NCBI RefSeq assembly: GCF_000733295.1
Contig: NZ_JPMI01000423.1
Coordinates: 62,001 to 126,000, forward strand
Source: Archangium violaceum Cb vi76
GTDB taxonomy: Bacteria > Myxococcota > Myxococcia > Myxococcales > Myxococcaceae
Length of the DNA: 64,000 nucleotides
Direction of reading: 5' to 3'
Positions 43,948 to 52,961 of this stretch are shown here, one piece after another; position 1 is the first letter of the stretch, and each line of letters starts with the position of its first letter. The notes below the pieces were generated by a model. It saw nothing but the letters and a program-made list of their open reading frames with translations, ran no database searches and was not told the origin of the DNA. The translations under genes were made by a program, and so were the position numbers.

Positions 43948-45234
43948 TCAACGCTCGTATCGAATGATTCGCTCCACGCGGTAATTCCCTGGCGGCTCCA
44001 CCGGCCGCAGCAGCATGAGCTCCGCGGGCAGGCCCACCCGAAGCGAGAGCTCACCGCGGGGCGGCAGGGGCAGCGTGTCCCCTACCCTCACGTCCCGGGA
44101 AGGCAGCGGCACGGCGGTGAGGCCGGTGCCATCCACCTCCTCCACGGCGCCGTAGACGCGCAGGTCGCCCAGCTCCTCGAGGGAGCCCGAGAGCACGACG
44201 GAGGCCGAGCCCTCGCGGGTGCGCACCGCCTGCGCCGCGGCCACGCCCACGTCCGCGAGGAAGGCGTCTCCCGCCTCTCCATGGATGTAGGCGCCGCGGA
44301 TGACGAGGTGCAGCATGCCCTTGCTGTCATTGAGGGGGATGGACTCGTAGCGCTCGAGGTCCGCGTGCTCCACCGCCCCCGTGGAGAGGGCTTCCAGGGC
44401 GGACACCAGGGCCACGAAGTTGAGCCGGAGCAGCGGCTCGTCGGGCTCGGCCGAGGGCCAGGGGCCGGTCTCGATGAGCACGGTGGGAGTGCCCCAGCGC
44501 ACCAGGTTGTCGCCGAAGGCGCGGACCTCGAAGGAGTCGTCGTAGCGGCCGATCTGCCCGGGGGCGAGCGGCTCGAGGGCGTCCCGGATGACGGCGCAGA
44601 CCTTCTTGGCGAGCACCCGGCCCGGGTTGTCGCTACGCGACGCGTCGAAGGGAGGCGCGAGCAGGGAGATGGAGGCGGGCCGGCGCGAGCCATCCCCCAC
44701 GGCCGTGCGCCAGCTCTGGTTGTGGAGGTTGAAGCCGAGCGACGGCTGGAGCCTGTCGCGGAGCGCCTTGAGGGTGCGGCCCTCGGGCGTCTGGAGCGCG
44801 AGCGCGTCGCGGTTGACGTCGATGCCCTGGGCGTTGCGCCGCTGGAAGCGCTCGGCGCCGTCGGGGTTGAGCATGGGCACGGCGTGCAGGGTGAGCGCGG
44901 AGAGCAACCGGGCCACGCGGGGGTGCTGGCGGTGGAGACGGAGGTACTCGAAGAGGTCCAACAGGGCGGTGGTGGCGGTGGGCTCGTCCCCGTGCATCTG
45001 GGACCAGAGGAGGATGTGGCGGGGGCCGGAGCCCACGCGGACGAGGTGGAGCGGGCGTCCTTCCACGGAGCGTCCTACCTCTTCCACAGTGAAGAGGTCC
45101 GGCGCCGACTGGGCGAGCCGGCGGAGCTGAGCCTGCACGTGGGGGTGGCGGACGAGCGCGGGGGTCGGGAGGCCCTGGAGGCGGACGTCGGCCCAGAGGG
45201 CGAAGAGCTCCTGAGGAGTGGCGGGGGCGGTCAC
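43948..45234 (-). CDS. M14-family zinc carboxypeptidase
   Basis: 428 residues starting at GTG with GAGAGGA upstream. The zinc site HxxE is in QMHGDEPT, followed by NPDGAERF, VNRD, the third ligand in FNLHNQS, and the catalytic glutamate in LIETGPW. No signal peptide is present, so it acts in the cytoplasm or leaves by another route. The C-terminal 130 residues form an extra beta-rich region not seen in minimal M14 enzymes. It probably removes C-terminal residues from peptides; neighbouring transport of alanine/glycine is consistent. Divergent from the symporter gene. Confidence 0.88.
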   Translation of the reverse strand: MTAPATPQELFALWADVRLQGLPTPALVRHPHVQAQLRRLAQSAPDLFTVEEVGRSVEGRPLHLVRVGSGPRHILLWSQMHGDEPTATTALLDLFEYLRLHRQHPRVARLLSALTLHAVPMLNPDGAERFQRRNAQGIDVNRDALALQTPEGRTLKALRDRLQPSLGFNLHNQSWRTAVGDGSRRPASISLLAPPFDASRSDNPGRVLAKKVCAVIRDALEPLAPGQIGRYDDSFEVRAFGDNLVRWGTPTVLIETGPWPSAEPDEPLLRLNFVALVSALEALSTGAVEHADLERYESIPLNDSKGMLHLVIRGAYIHGEAGDAFLADVGVAAAQAVRTREGSASVVLSGSLEELGDLRVYGAVEEVDGTGLTAVPLPSRDVRVGDTLPLPPRGELSLRVGLPAELMLLRPVEPPGNYRVERIIRYER

Positions 45235-45296
45235 GATGATCCTCTCTTTATCCGGTGGGTGCCCCGGAGGCGCGGATGGGATTATGACGGGACTCC

Positions 45297-46658
45297 ATGC
45301 TGCCCGAACCCATCCGCAACGCGATCGACGTAGCCAGTAATGCCGTCTGGGGCCCCTGGACGATGGCCCTCTTGCTGGGAACTGGTGTGTTCCTGACGAT
45401 CCGGCTGCGCTTCGTCCAGGTCATGCGCTTCCGGGAAGGGCTGCGGGCCATGGTGCCGGCCCAGGCGAGCGGCGCCGGGACGCTGAGCCCCTTCCAGGCC
45501 TTCATGACGGCGCTCGGCGCGTCGATTGGTACGGGCAACATCGCGGGTGTGGCCACGGCCATCGTGAGCGGCGGACCGGGCGCGCTGTTCTGGATCTGGG
45601 TGTACGGCTTCTTCGCCACGACCATCAAGTTCTGCGAGGCGGTGTTGGGCATCCAGTATCGCAAGGTGCACGGGGACCGGCTGTCGGCGGGGCCCATGCA
45701 CTACCTGAAGGACGGGCTCGGCTCGCCGAAGCTGGCGTGGCTCTACGCGGTCATCGCGGGCGTGGCGGCGCTCACGACGACGCCCTTCACCCAGCCCAAC
45801 TCCATCGCCGTGGTGTGGCAGAGCCAGTTCGCCATTCCGCCGTGGGCCTCGGGCGTGGCGCTCGCGATCCTCACATGGCTGGTGGTGATTGGCGGCGTGA
45901 AGAGCATTGGCCGCGCGGCCGAGAAGCTCGCGCCGCTGAAGGTGGTGCTGTACCTGGCCGGAGGGCTCATCGTCATCCTCACGCACGCCGCGCAGTTGCC
46001 GTCGGTGTTCGCGCTCATCGTGCGCGAGGCGTTCTCCATGGAGGCCGCGGGAGGCGGTGTGCTCGGGGTGGGGATGATGACGGCGATGCGGTATGGAATC
46101 GCCCGGGGCATCTACGCCAACGAGGCGGGGTACGGCACGGCGGCGGTGGCGTACGGCACGGCGCGGACGGATGCCCCGGTGAAGCAGGGGCTCCAGGCGG
46201 TGATGGAGGTATTCATCGTTTCGTGCGTCACCTCGACCATCAGCGCGCTGGTGATCCTGGCGAGCGGCGCGTGGACGTCCGGGCTCACGAGCACGGCGGT
46301 GGTGGCTCAGGCCTTCAACACGGCGATTCCCACGGTGGGTGGATGGGTGGTGGCCTTCTGCGCCTTCCTGTTCGGCTACACCACGCTGATCGGCTGGGCC
46401 TACTACGGCGAGCAGTTCCTCGAGTACGCCTTCGGCCTGCGCATCACCAAACCCTACCGGTGGATCTACTGCGGCCTGGTCGTCTTCGGGGCCATGGGCA
46501 AGGTGGAGACCATCTGGGCCTGGGGAGACCTGATGAATGGCTTGCAGGTGTTCCCCAACCTCGTGGGACTGATTGGCTTGAGCGGCGTGGCGGCCTCGGT
46601 GCTGCGCAAACCCAAGGCCGGGGAGCCCCAGGTGAGCACCCCCGCGCCCATGGCCTGA
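45297..46658 (+). CDS. Alanine/glycine:cation symporter (AgcS family)
   Basis: 453 residues with about 11 hydrophobic helices. Signatures are GASIGTGNIAGVATAI, the sodium/alanine binding loop, GPGALFWIWVYGFF, and GIYANEAGYGTAAVAYG. All are typical of AlsT/DagA/AgcS sodium- or proton-coupled amino acid importers of the inner membrane. It stands 32 bases before the cassette 4 toxin gene and could contribute read-through transcription to it. The specificity (alanine versus glycine) cannot be told. Confidence 0.95.
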   Translation: MLPEPIRNAIDVASNAVWGPWTMALLLGTGVFLTIRLRFVQVMRFREGLRAMVPAQASGAGTLSPFQAFMTALGASIGTGNIAGVATAIVSGGPGALFWIWVYGFFATTIKFCEAVLGIQYRKVHGDRLSAGPMHYLKDGLGSPKLAWLYAVIAGVAALTTTPFTQPNSIAVVWQSQFAIPPWASGVALAILTWLVVIGGVKSIGRAAEKLAPLKVVLYLAGGLIVILTHAAQLPSVFALIVREAFSMEAAGGGVLGVGMMTAMRYGIARGIYANEAGYGTAAVAYGTARTDAPVKQGLQAVMEVFIVSCVTSTISALVILASGAWTSGLTSTAVVAQAFNTAIPTVGGWVVAFCAFLFGYTTLIGWAYYGEQFLEYAFGLRITKPYRWIYCGLVVFGAMGKVETIWAWGDLMNGLQVFPNLVGLIGLSGVAASVLRKPKAGEPQVSTPAPMA

Positions 46659-46690
46659 ACTGGCATTCTCAAGAGAGCAGCATCGGCTAA

Positions 46691-47374
46691 ATGAGCCTTC
46701 TGACTTCCGTGAAATGGCTGGCGCTCTTCGGGGTGCTGCTGAACGCCTGTGTTACCGCGCCCCCCGTACACGAGGACGGCGCAACGCTCGACGCTGTATC
46801 CTCGTGGGAGGAGGCCCGCGCGGACCCGAGCTGCGTGGTGCCGTTGTGTGAAGAGGAGCGCTGTGCTCTCTGGTGGTGTCAGGACGTGGTGGAGGTGGAG
46901 GACCGCCCGGTACTGCTGGCCTTCGCGCATGGCACTCTGCATCCGCCTCCCAATCCCACCCGCTGGTGGGGACGCCCGCTGGCCGCTCCCGGCGGCAAGG
47001 AGGCCATCTTCGAAATCCCCTGGCACAACTGGAACATCCGCGGCCAGTACGCGCCCAAGGCGCTGCGTGCCCCGTGCATCCCCTCTCGGGAGCCCCTCGA
47101 AAAGCATCACATCTTTCCGCAGGAGAAGTTCCTGGCCGAATGGTTTGACCGCAAGGGCATCAAAATTCATGCCTTCACCATGCGGCTCCCCAAAAGCGTT
47201 CATTCCTGGCTGCACAGCGGTGGACCCAGAGGAGGTCAATGGAATGAGGCCTGGCGGCAATTCGTGATACAGAACAAGGACACTGCCACCCAGGAAGACA
47301 TCTGGCGGCATGCTTTCGAGCTCATGAACCGGTTCTATCTGAATGGTGCTCTCGCCTCCTATTACTGCGGCTGA
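46691..47374 (+). CDS. sitA6-like: SitA6-type polymorphic toxin lipoprotein (cassette 4, TIGR02269/DUF2380)
   Basis: 227 residues. The signal peptide ends LLNAC (Cys20). The middle carries a cysteine cluster (SCVVPLCEEERCALWWC), and the C-terminal domain reads LEKHHIFPQEKFLAEWFDRK, then RLPKSVHSWLHSGGPRGGQWN and HAFELMNRFYLNG. This is the DUF2380/TIGR02269 pattern of Myxococcus paralogues to which SitA6 belongs; the HH with later His and Asn suggests an HNH-like nuclease. It is a compact toxin with a short delivery part, unlike the SitA5 proteins here. The immunity gene follows after 20 bases. The A/T-richer third positions contrast with the symporter before it. Confidence 0.82.
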   Translation: MSLLTSVKWLALFGVLLNACVTAPPVHEDGATLDAVSSWEEARADPSCVVPLCEEERCALWWCQDVVEVEDRPVLLAFAHGTLHPPPNPTRWWGRPLAAPGGKEAIFEIPWHNWNIRGQYAPKALRAPCIPSREPLEKHHIFPQEKFLAEWFDRKGIKIHAFTMRLPKSVHSWLHSGGPRGGQWNEAWRQFVIQNKDTATQEDIWRHAFELMNRFYLNGALASYYCG

Positions 47375-47394
47375 GACAGGCAAGACGCCCACAC

Positions 47395-48117
47395 ATGCGC
47401 TATTTCAAAATCGAGGAAGACAGGGCCGCGGGATACACGGGCTACATCGACGGCACGCACAAGTGGGGGCTTCCGGGCATCATCTGCCCTGCCTGCAAGG
47501 CCATCTGGAGTTCTGGCTCCAAGGCATACCCCTCAGTGGATCTGACCCCAGTGGAATCCCTGGCTGACTTCGAGGAAGCCCGGCCCGAGCCCGTAGACGA
47601 GTATGACCGGTTGTGTGGGTTGATACGTCCCCTACTCCCTCCGGGAGCCATGCTCGAGCCCGGAGCCGGGTTTGGGCCCATCGAGGGCAAGGCCCAGGGC
47701 CGATTCGGGCAGTTCGTCTCTCCCGTTCCCTGGGTCCTGTTGATACAGCGCGAGGCGCTGGAAAAGCTCCATGCCGAGGGCCTGCGTGGGCTCAAGGGGT
47801 GTCCCACCTCCCTACGTTTCCGGCAGCGCGCATCACCCGATCTGCTCGAGTTGGAAATACTCCCCGTCGGCAAGGTGCACCCGCACTGTCTGCCCTCGAA
47901 TCGCAAGCCTCCCTGCGCTCGTTGTGGCCACCACCGCGTCCCCCTGCCTGCTGAGCCCCTGCTGGACGCCTTCACGCTTCCCAGCCACCTGGACCTGTTC
48001 CGCCTGGAGGACTACTCCTCCGTCATCGTCAGCACCGAGCGCTTCGCCGACGCCTGCAAGCGCCTGGGCCTGGACGGCGTGGTCTTCCGGCCCCTGCCCA
48101 CCCGAAGCCACGAATAG
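47395..48117 (+). CDS. sitI6-like: SitI6-type double-CXXCG immunity protein (cassette 4)
   Basis: 240 residues, cytoplasmic, with the two cysteine knuckles that name the double-CXXCG (TIGR02264) family: CPAC at 31-34 and CARCG at 174-178, likely one zinc site. The family is known as the SitI6 immunity group that protects against SitA6. Other family signs are MRYFKIEED at the start and DLFRLEDYSSVIVSTERF then ACKRLGLDGVVFRPL at the end. The following glycosyltransferase starts only 11 bases later, so the transcript may run on. Confidence 0.85.
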   Translation: MRYFKIEEDRAAGYTGYIDGTHKWGLPGIICPACKAIWSSGSKAYPSVDLTPVESLADFEEARPEPVDEYDRLCGLIRPLLPPGAMLEPGAGFGPIEGKAQGRFGQFVSPVPWVLLIQREALEKLHAEGLRGLKGCPTSLRFRQRASPDLLELEILPVGKVHPHCLPSNRKPPCARCGHHRVPLPAEPLLDAFTLPSHLDLFRLEDYSSVIVSTERFADACKRLGLDGVVFRPLPTRSHE

Positions 48118-48128
48118 GATGCCGCCCC

Positions 48129-49319
48129 ATGCCGAGCGGCCCACGCATCCTCCTCATCGCGGAACGGTTTCCTCCTGACCTGGGAGGACTCGCGCGCAGC
48201 GGCGCCCGAACAGCGGGCTCCCTGGCCCGATTGAACGCCCAGGTGGACGTCCTCACCTGGACCCGGACCCTGCCCCCCGGCGCCCTCCAGTCGCTCGACG
48301 GGGGCGAGGTCGCCGCCTCCGCGCGCGGGGCCACGCTGCACCGGCTCGGACTCTTCGGCCAGACAGACACCTCCATGCAGCACACGCTCGACGTGCTCGA
48401 CCATCTGCACTCGCGGCGCCGCTACCAGCTCGTCTGGGGGCACTACCTCTCGCCCCCGGGCTTCATGGCCGTCACCTTCGCCGGGCTCGCTGGCATTCCC
48501 TCCACCGTCAGCGCCCGCGGCAACGACGTGGACCAGGCCATGTTCCCCCCGGGTGACTTCGCCCGCCTCCTCTGGACGCTCCAGCGCGCCACCGTCCTCA
48601 CCGCCGCCTCGGGGGACCTCGGACGCAAGATGGCCATGCTGCTCGGGCGAGACCCGGGCGTCGAGGTCATCCCCAACGCCGTGGACACCACCGTCTTCCA
48701 CCCCGGCCCGGCGGACCCCGCGCTGCGCGAGCGGCTCGGCATCCAACCCGGTGAGCTCGTGCTCTGCTTCTCCGGGGAGCTGCGCCACAAGAAGGGCGTT
48801 CCCTTCCTCCTGTCCGCCCTCACCGAGGTGCGCAAGGTGCGGCCCGCCTGTCTGCTCGTCATCGGCGAGGTGCGCTCGCGCGAGCAGGAGCACCTCACCG
48901 CCTTCCGCGCCGAGCACCCCGAGGCCGCCGCGCGCATCCTCGTCACCGGCCGGCTCGATGCGCCCGAGGACGTGGCCGCCCACCTGCGGCTGTGCGACGT
49001 CTACCTCCAGCCCTCTCTCTGGGATGGCATGCCCAACGCGATGCTCGAGGCCATGGCGTGTGCTCGCCTCGTCGTCGCCAGCGACGCGGGCGGCATCCCC
49101 GAGGCCATCGACACCGGGCACAACGGCTTCCTCGTGCCCAAGGCGCTCCTCAACCACCTGGGACAGGCGCTCGTCGACGTGCTGAGCCTGCCCGAGGAGC
49201 GAAAGGCCGCCATCGGCGCCGCGGCCCGCGCCCGCATCGAGGAGCGCTTTCAGGCTCAGGCCGAGGCCGCGGCGCTCCAGCGCGTGCTGGACCGCACCAT
49301 CCCGAAGGCCTCCTCGTAG
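48129..49319 (+). CDS. Glycosyltransferase family 4
   Basis: 396 residues, soluble GT-B. Recognisable parts are FPPDLGGLARSGARTAGSLA (N-terminal glycine loop of GT4), NDVDQAMFPPGD, VIPNAVDTTVFHP, a hallmark of GT4 enzymes, LCFSGELRHKKGVPFLLSAL, VYLQPSLWDGMPNAMLEAMA and ASDAGGIPEAI with the donor-binding Glu. It uses a nucleotide-sugar with retention. It starts 11 bases after the immunity gene and its last 64 bases overlap the oppositely oriented GT4 gene, an unusual convergent overlap. Confidence 0.92.
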   Translation: MPSGPRILLIAERFPPDLGGLARSGARTAGSLARLNAQVDVLTWTRTLPPGALQSLDGGEVAASARGATLHRLGLFGQTDTSMQHTLDVLDHLHSRRRYQLVWGHYLSPPGFMAVTFAGLAGIPSTVSARGNDVDQAMFPPGDFARLLWTLQRATVLTAASGDLGRKMAMLLGRDPGVEVIPNAVDTTVFHPGPADPALRERLGIQPGELVLCFSGELRHKKGVPFLLSALTEVRKVRPACLLVIGEVRSREQEHLTAFRAEHPEAAARILVTGRLDAPEDVAAHLRLCDVYLQPSLWDGMPNAMLEAMACARLVVASDAGGIPEAIDTGHNGFLVPKALLNHLGQALVDVLSLPEERKAAIGAAARARIEERFQAQAEAAALQRVLDRTIPKASS

Positions 49320-50494
49320 GCCACCACCAACGACTCCTGCGCCCGCGCCCAGGTGAAGTCGCGCTCGACGTGGGCCCGCCCCTGCTGACTCATGCGGAGA
49401 CCGAGCGCCGGGTCCGCCCTCAACGAGCGCACCGCCTCGGCGATGGCCTTGGGCGAGCCCGGGCGCACGAGGAACGCGTGCACCCCGTGCTCCGCCACCG
49501 CGCGCACCACGGGCATGTCACTCGCCACCACCGGCGTGCCCGAGGCCATCGCCTCCAGCAGCTTCAGCGGGCAGCACCCCTGCACGAGGTTGCGATCATT
49601 GGGCGGCAGCGGCACCAGCACCACGTCACAGGCATGGTGGAGCCTGGCCAGCTCCGCCTGAGGCAGCGCGTCGAGCAGCTCCACCGCGCCCTCGCCCACC
49701 AGCTCTCCACACATGTCCAGCAGCTCGCGGCGCTGCTCCCGGCGCGTGGGACCCACCAGGGTGAGCAGTACCGGAATGTCACGGCGCAGCAGCCGGCACG
49801 CTTCGATGGCGTGGTGCACGCCCTGCCACGAGGTCATCGTCCCGCTGTAGAGCAGGCGCACGGGCCGCTCCGCCCAGGGCCGCGGCGGCTGGTACGTGAA
49901 GAGTCCGGTGTCCACTCCGTTGGGGATGACACGGATGCGGCCCGGCGCCACGCCGCGTGACTCCAGGTGGCGCGCCGTCACCGCGCTCGGAGTGAGGAGC
50001 AGGTCCGCCTTCTCCAGACACACGTCCTCCTGCGCCACCAGCTTGCGCAGCAGCTCGTCGTCCTCGGCCACCGCGGGCGCGTGGTACTTCAGCTCGATGG
50101 AGGGCAGGCCATTCACCTCGAACACCAGGTGCTCGGTGAGCTGCTCCTTGCGCCGGGCGATGGGGTAGCCCTCGAAGATGGAGCGCACGTGCACCACGGA
50201 CGCCCGCTCCCGTCCGCGCCACCACGCCGCGAGCTCACCCCGGAAGCACATGGCCTGCTGGATGAGGTCCGGCCCCTGGGCCCGCATCGGATGGAAGCGG
50301 ACGCCCTCGGGGGGCGGCTCTCCTGCCTCGCCTCCGATGGCCAGCAGATCCAACCCGCCAAAGGCCTGGCCGAGCGCCTCGACGAAGGCGCGGATGTGGA
50401 CCGCCGCTCCCTTGGGCGCGGGAAAGCGGTCGAAGGACGCGTAAATGATTCCGGAGGAGGACACGGCCCATGCAGTATCCCGCCTGGGGAGCAC
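49256..50494 (-). CDS. Glycosyltransferase family 4 (second copy)
   Basis: 412 residues from GTG; a later GTG at 50464 is also possible, and no clear ribosome site decides. GT4 signs: FDRFPAPKGAAVHIRAFVEA, VRSIFEGYPIARRKEQ, EVNGLPSIELKYH, VIPNGVDTGLF, LLYSGTMTSWQGVHHAIEA, LPPNDRNLVQGCCPLKLLEAMASGTPVVASDMPVVRAV. It is only distantly like its plus-strand neighbour, so this is not a recent duplication. Acceptor unknown; with the nearby GT and membrane genes it may serve surface polysaccharide or glycolipid synthesis. Confidence 0.9.
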   Translation of the reverse strand: MLPRRDTAWAVSSSGIIYASFDRFPAPKGAAVHIRAFVEALGQAFGGLDLLAIGGEAGEPPPEGVRFHPMRAQGPDLIQQAMCFRGELAAWWRGRERASVVHVRSIFEGYPIARRKEQLTEHLVFEVNGLPSIELKYHAPAVAEDDELLRKLVAQEDVCLEKADLLLTPSAVTARHLESRGVAPGRIRVIPNGVDTGLFTYQPPRPWAERPVRLLYSGTMTSWQGVHHAIEACRLLRRDIPVLLTLVGPTRREQRRELLDMCGELVGEGAVELLDALPQAELARLHHACDVVLVPLPPNDRNLVQGCCPLKLLEAMASGTPVVASDMPVVRAVAEHGVHAFLVRPGSPKAIAEAVRSLRADPALGLRMSQQGRAHVERDFTWARAQESLVVAYEEAFGMVRSSTRWSAAASA

Positions 50495-50569
50495 GGCACC
50501 AACCCCCTGATTGACCCGTGGGAGGGTGGACTCCTACGCTCCTCCTCCCTTTCACTCCGAGAGCGGACC

Positions 50570-51520
50570 TTGGCCGTCGACGTCACTCAGTTCAGCAACG
50601 AGCCCATCTACCGCGCCACCGTCCCCTGCCCCCAGATCATCGAAGACCTCCAGCAGTTGAAGGAGATCGATGCCCTCAAGGAGAAGCAGCAGGCCCGGGC
50701 CACGAAAGTGGGCACCCTCATGCTGGCCGCGGGCGTGCTGTGCCTGTTCGTGGGCTTCATGATGATGGACGGTGAAGGAGCCGGAATGCCGCTGGCCTGG
50801 GCCGGAACGGCGCTGGCGATCGTGGGCATCGGCGCATTCATCGTGCGCGCCAACCACCAGCGGCTCAACCTGGAGAACCGGCGCTACGAGCTGGCCTCGC
50901 GCCTGGTGGGGCTGCTCCAGGCCGATATCGCTCCAGGCGAGCCGGTGACGCTCGAGCTCGACCTGCGCCCGGAGACGCACCCGGACAAGTACCAGAACGA
51001 GAGCCGGACCCCGAGCGGCTGGAACGTGAAGCACTACCTGGACCCGTGGCTCTCCCTGCAGGCACGGCTGCTGGATGGGACGCACGTCCGCCTGGAGATG
51101 ACCGAGCGCGTCCAGTTGCGCAAACGGACGAAGCACACCGGCCGGAAGACGAAGTTCCAGAGCAAGCAGAAGTCGGATGCGTTGCTGCGCGTACGGCTTC
51201 GGGTGAAGCCCGAGCGCTACCAGCACCTCGACCGGCTCGGAGCCCAGGCCGAGGGGGCCGTGCAGCTCCTCAAGGGCACCCAGCTCAAGGGGCTCACCGT
51301 GGAGGCGGACCGCGTCGACATGACGCTCCACCTGGCCTCGCCGTGGGCCGCGAGCAACGAGCCCCCTCCGGGCCCCGAGAGCAACCCTGGCAACAGGAGC
51401 CCCGGACCCAGGCCGCTGAACGGCCAACGGGTGGTGGCGATGGCGTTGCTGAGCCTCTACCAGATCCTCAACCTGTCACGTGCCCTCGACAAGAAGGCCG
51501 TGCACGCGCGCGCGGGCTGA
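50570..51520 (+). CDS. Two-helix membrane protein of unknown function
   Basis: 316 residues from a TTG that follows GAGAGCGG; the start is uncertain. After a helical N-terminus (CPQIIEDLQQLKEIDALKEK) come two close helices (about 47-67 and 75-95), then about 220 cytoplasmic residues: YELASRLVGLLQADIAPGEPVTLELDLRPE, a basic patch RKRTKHTGRKTKFQSKQKSD, and a Pro/Gly-rich stretch before a last helix. It is not recognised as any named family. It is followed by the small zinc-ribbon gene after 34 bases and may be in one unit with it and the third glycosyltransferase. Confidence 0.65.
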   Translation: MAVDVTQFSNEPIYRATVPCPQIIEDLQQLKEIDALKEKQQARATKVGTLMLAAGVLCLFVGFMMMDGEGAGMPLAWAGTALAIVGIGAFIVRANHQRLNLENRRYELASRLVGLLQADIAPGEPVTLELDLRPETHPDKYQNESRTPSGWNVKHYLDPWLSLQARLLDGTHVRLEMTERVQLRKRTKHTGRKTKFQSKQKSDALLRVRLRVKPERYQHLDRLGAQAEGAVQLLKGTQLKGLTVEADRVDMTLHLASPWAASNEPPPGPESNPGNRSPGPRPLNGQRVVAMALLSLYQILNLSRALDKKAVHARAG

Positions 51521-51554
51521 GCCACGCGGCGCCGCCAGGAAATCGCAAGCACCC

Positions 51555-51965
51555 ATGTCCCCTTCCCCTCGCGAGATGCTCGGTGCCTGTCAGGAGAGAG
51601 CCGGGTTCCTCTTCGCGCATGACTGCCCCCGGCCCGCCATCCAGCGGTGCGCGCAGTGCGACAAGCCCATCTGCGCCGAGCACGGCCATCCGTGGAACGG
51701 GCAGCAGGCCTGCACCGAGTGCTTCAAGGCCACCCGCCGGGAGGAGGCCCAGTCCTCGAAGTTCCGTCGCGCCCCCGCGGGCGCGGACGACGACCCCTAC
51801 CTCTATTCCAGCTACTACTACCGGGGCTACGGCTACTACGGCCACGGCCACTGGGGCCATGAGCTCTTCAACGACCCCAACGACTTCACCGAAGCCGATG
51901 GCCAGGCCCTGCGCCAACGCGCCCGGGAGCAGCGCGAGTTCGAGGAGGACATGGGCGGAAGCTGA
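51555..51965 (+). CDS. Small zinc-binding protein with Tyr/Gly-rich middle
   Basis: 136 residues. The N-terminal half has a B-box-like zinc finger: CPRPAIQRCAQCDKPICAEH, then HPWNGQQACTECF, with paired Cys and His. Such modules bind two zinc ions and a partner protein or nucleic acid. The middle is YLYSSYYYRGYGYYGHGHWG, a low-complexity Tyr/Gly stretch, followed by an acidic helical tail. It has no signal peptide. It lies 3 bases before the ATG of the glycosyltransferase, so the two are co-translated. Function unknown. Confidence 0.7.
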   Translation: MSPSPREMLGACQERAGFLFAHDCPRPAIQRCAQCDKPICAEHGHPWNGQQACTECFKATRREEAQSSKFRRAPAGADDDPYLYSSYYYRGYGYYGHGHWGHELFNDPNDFTEADGQALRQRAREQREFEEDMGGS

Positions 51966-51968
51966 GCC

Positions 51969-52961
51969 ATGAGCGGGGAACGCTGGCTCCTGTACGCGCT
52001 CGGCGGAGGCATGGGGCACCTCACGCGCGCCGTGGCACTCGGGCGCGCGGCCCGGAGGCGGGGCCACCGGGTGGAAGTCGTCACGAACAGTCCCTTCGCT
52101 CCCCGGCTGCCGCTGGAGTCAGAGCTGGGCGAGGGCAATGTCCACCGGCTCGGCGCGGAGCTCGACAAGCACGCCGTGCGCGAATCCATCGAGCGGCTGC
52201 TCGACCGTGTCCGCCCCGAGGTGCTCGTCGTGGACACCTTCCCGCGCGGGCTCGGCGGGGAGCTCGCGCCGCTGCTGCCCGGGATGAAGGCGCACAAGGT
52301 GCTCGTGCACCGGGATCTGCACCCGGACTACGTCGAGCGCTTCGGGCTGGAGCGGTTCATCGACACCTTCGACCGGCTGCTCGTCCCCGGCGAGCCCGCG
52401 CCCTTCGCCCACCACCCGCGCGCGGTGAGCACACCGCCGTGGCTGCTGCTCGATGCCGGGGAGTTGCTGGATGTCCCCACCGCGCGGAGGACACTGGGCG
52501 TGCCCGCCGGAGAGGAGACGGTGCCCGTGGTGGCCGTGCTCGCCTGTGGCAGGCCCGAGGAAGTGGACGAGTCCTCGGCGCTCGCGGAGAGGCTCCAGCG
52601 TATGCCCGGCCCGCACGCCTTCGTCCGGCTGTTGTCTCCCAGCGCGCCACGAAAGCTCTGGCCCGCGCTGTCGGTCATGCGAGGCATCGACGTCCTGGTG
52701 GGCGCGGGCGGCTACAACACCGTCCAGGAGGCGCGCGCCACGGGGACACCGCTGGTGGCCATCGCCCGGCCCCGGCTCTATGACCGGCAGGCGCTGCGGC
52801 TCCGGGATTCCGAGCGGATCTCCACGCTCGACGAAGCCCTCGAGCGTGTGAGGGAGCTGCTGCGGAGCGGCTCCACGTCATGCCCCGAGCGGCCCGTGCC
52901 CACCTACGTCAACGGGACCCATGAGGCGGTGCGGCTCATCGAGACGAGTCTCAGTGGATGA
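51969..52961 (+). CDS. MJ1255-like glycosyltransferase
   Basis: 330 residues. It begins WLLYALGGGMGHLTRAVALG, the same GxGMGH loop as the enzyme at 12044-13156, and has RPEVLVVDTFPRGLGGELA, VLVHRDLHPDYV and, near the end, VLVGAGGYNTVQEARATGTP with LVAIARPRLYDRQALR, the MurG-like nucleotide-sugar donor site. It is shorter than the first copy and only distantly similar. The start is 3 bases past the zinc-protein stop; the end overlaps the convergent DUF819 gene by 11 bases. Confidence 0.82.
   Translation: MSGERWLLYALGGGMGHLTRAVALGRAARRRGHRVEVVTNSPFAPRLPLESELGEGNVHRLGAELDKHAVRESIERLLDRVRPEVLVVDTFPRGLGGELAPLLPGMKAHKVLVHRDLHPDYVERFGLERFIDTFDRLLVPGEPAPFAHHPRAVSTPPWLLLDAGELLDVPTARRTLGVPAGEETVPVVAVLACGRPEEVDESSALAERLQRMPGPHAFVRLLSPSAPRKLWPALSVMRGIDVLVGAGGYNTVQEARATGTPLVAIARPRLYDRQALRLRDSERISTLDEALERVRELLRSGSTSCPERPVPTYVNGTHEAVRLIETSLSG

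Noticed and set aside
40834-45333. A 1499-codon open frame on the plus strand
   Set aside because: It is antisense to the TonB receptor and the M14 peptidase, is rich in His, Arg, Gly and Ala, and shows no domain. It is a high-GC shadow.
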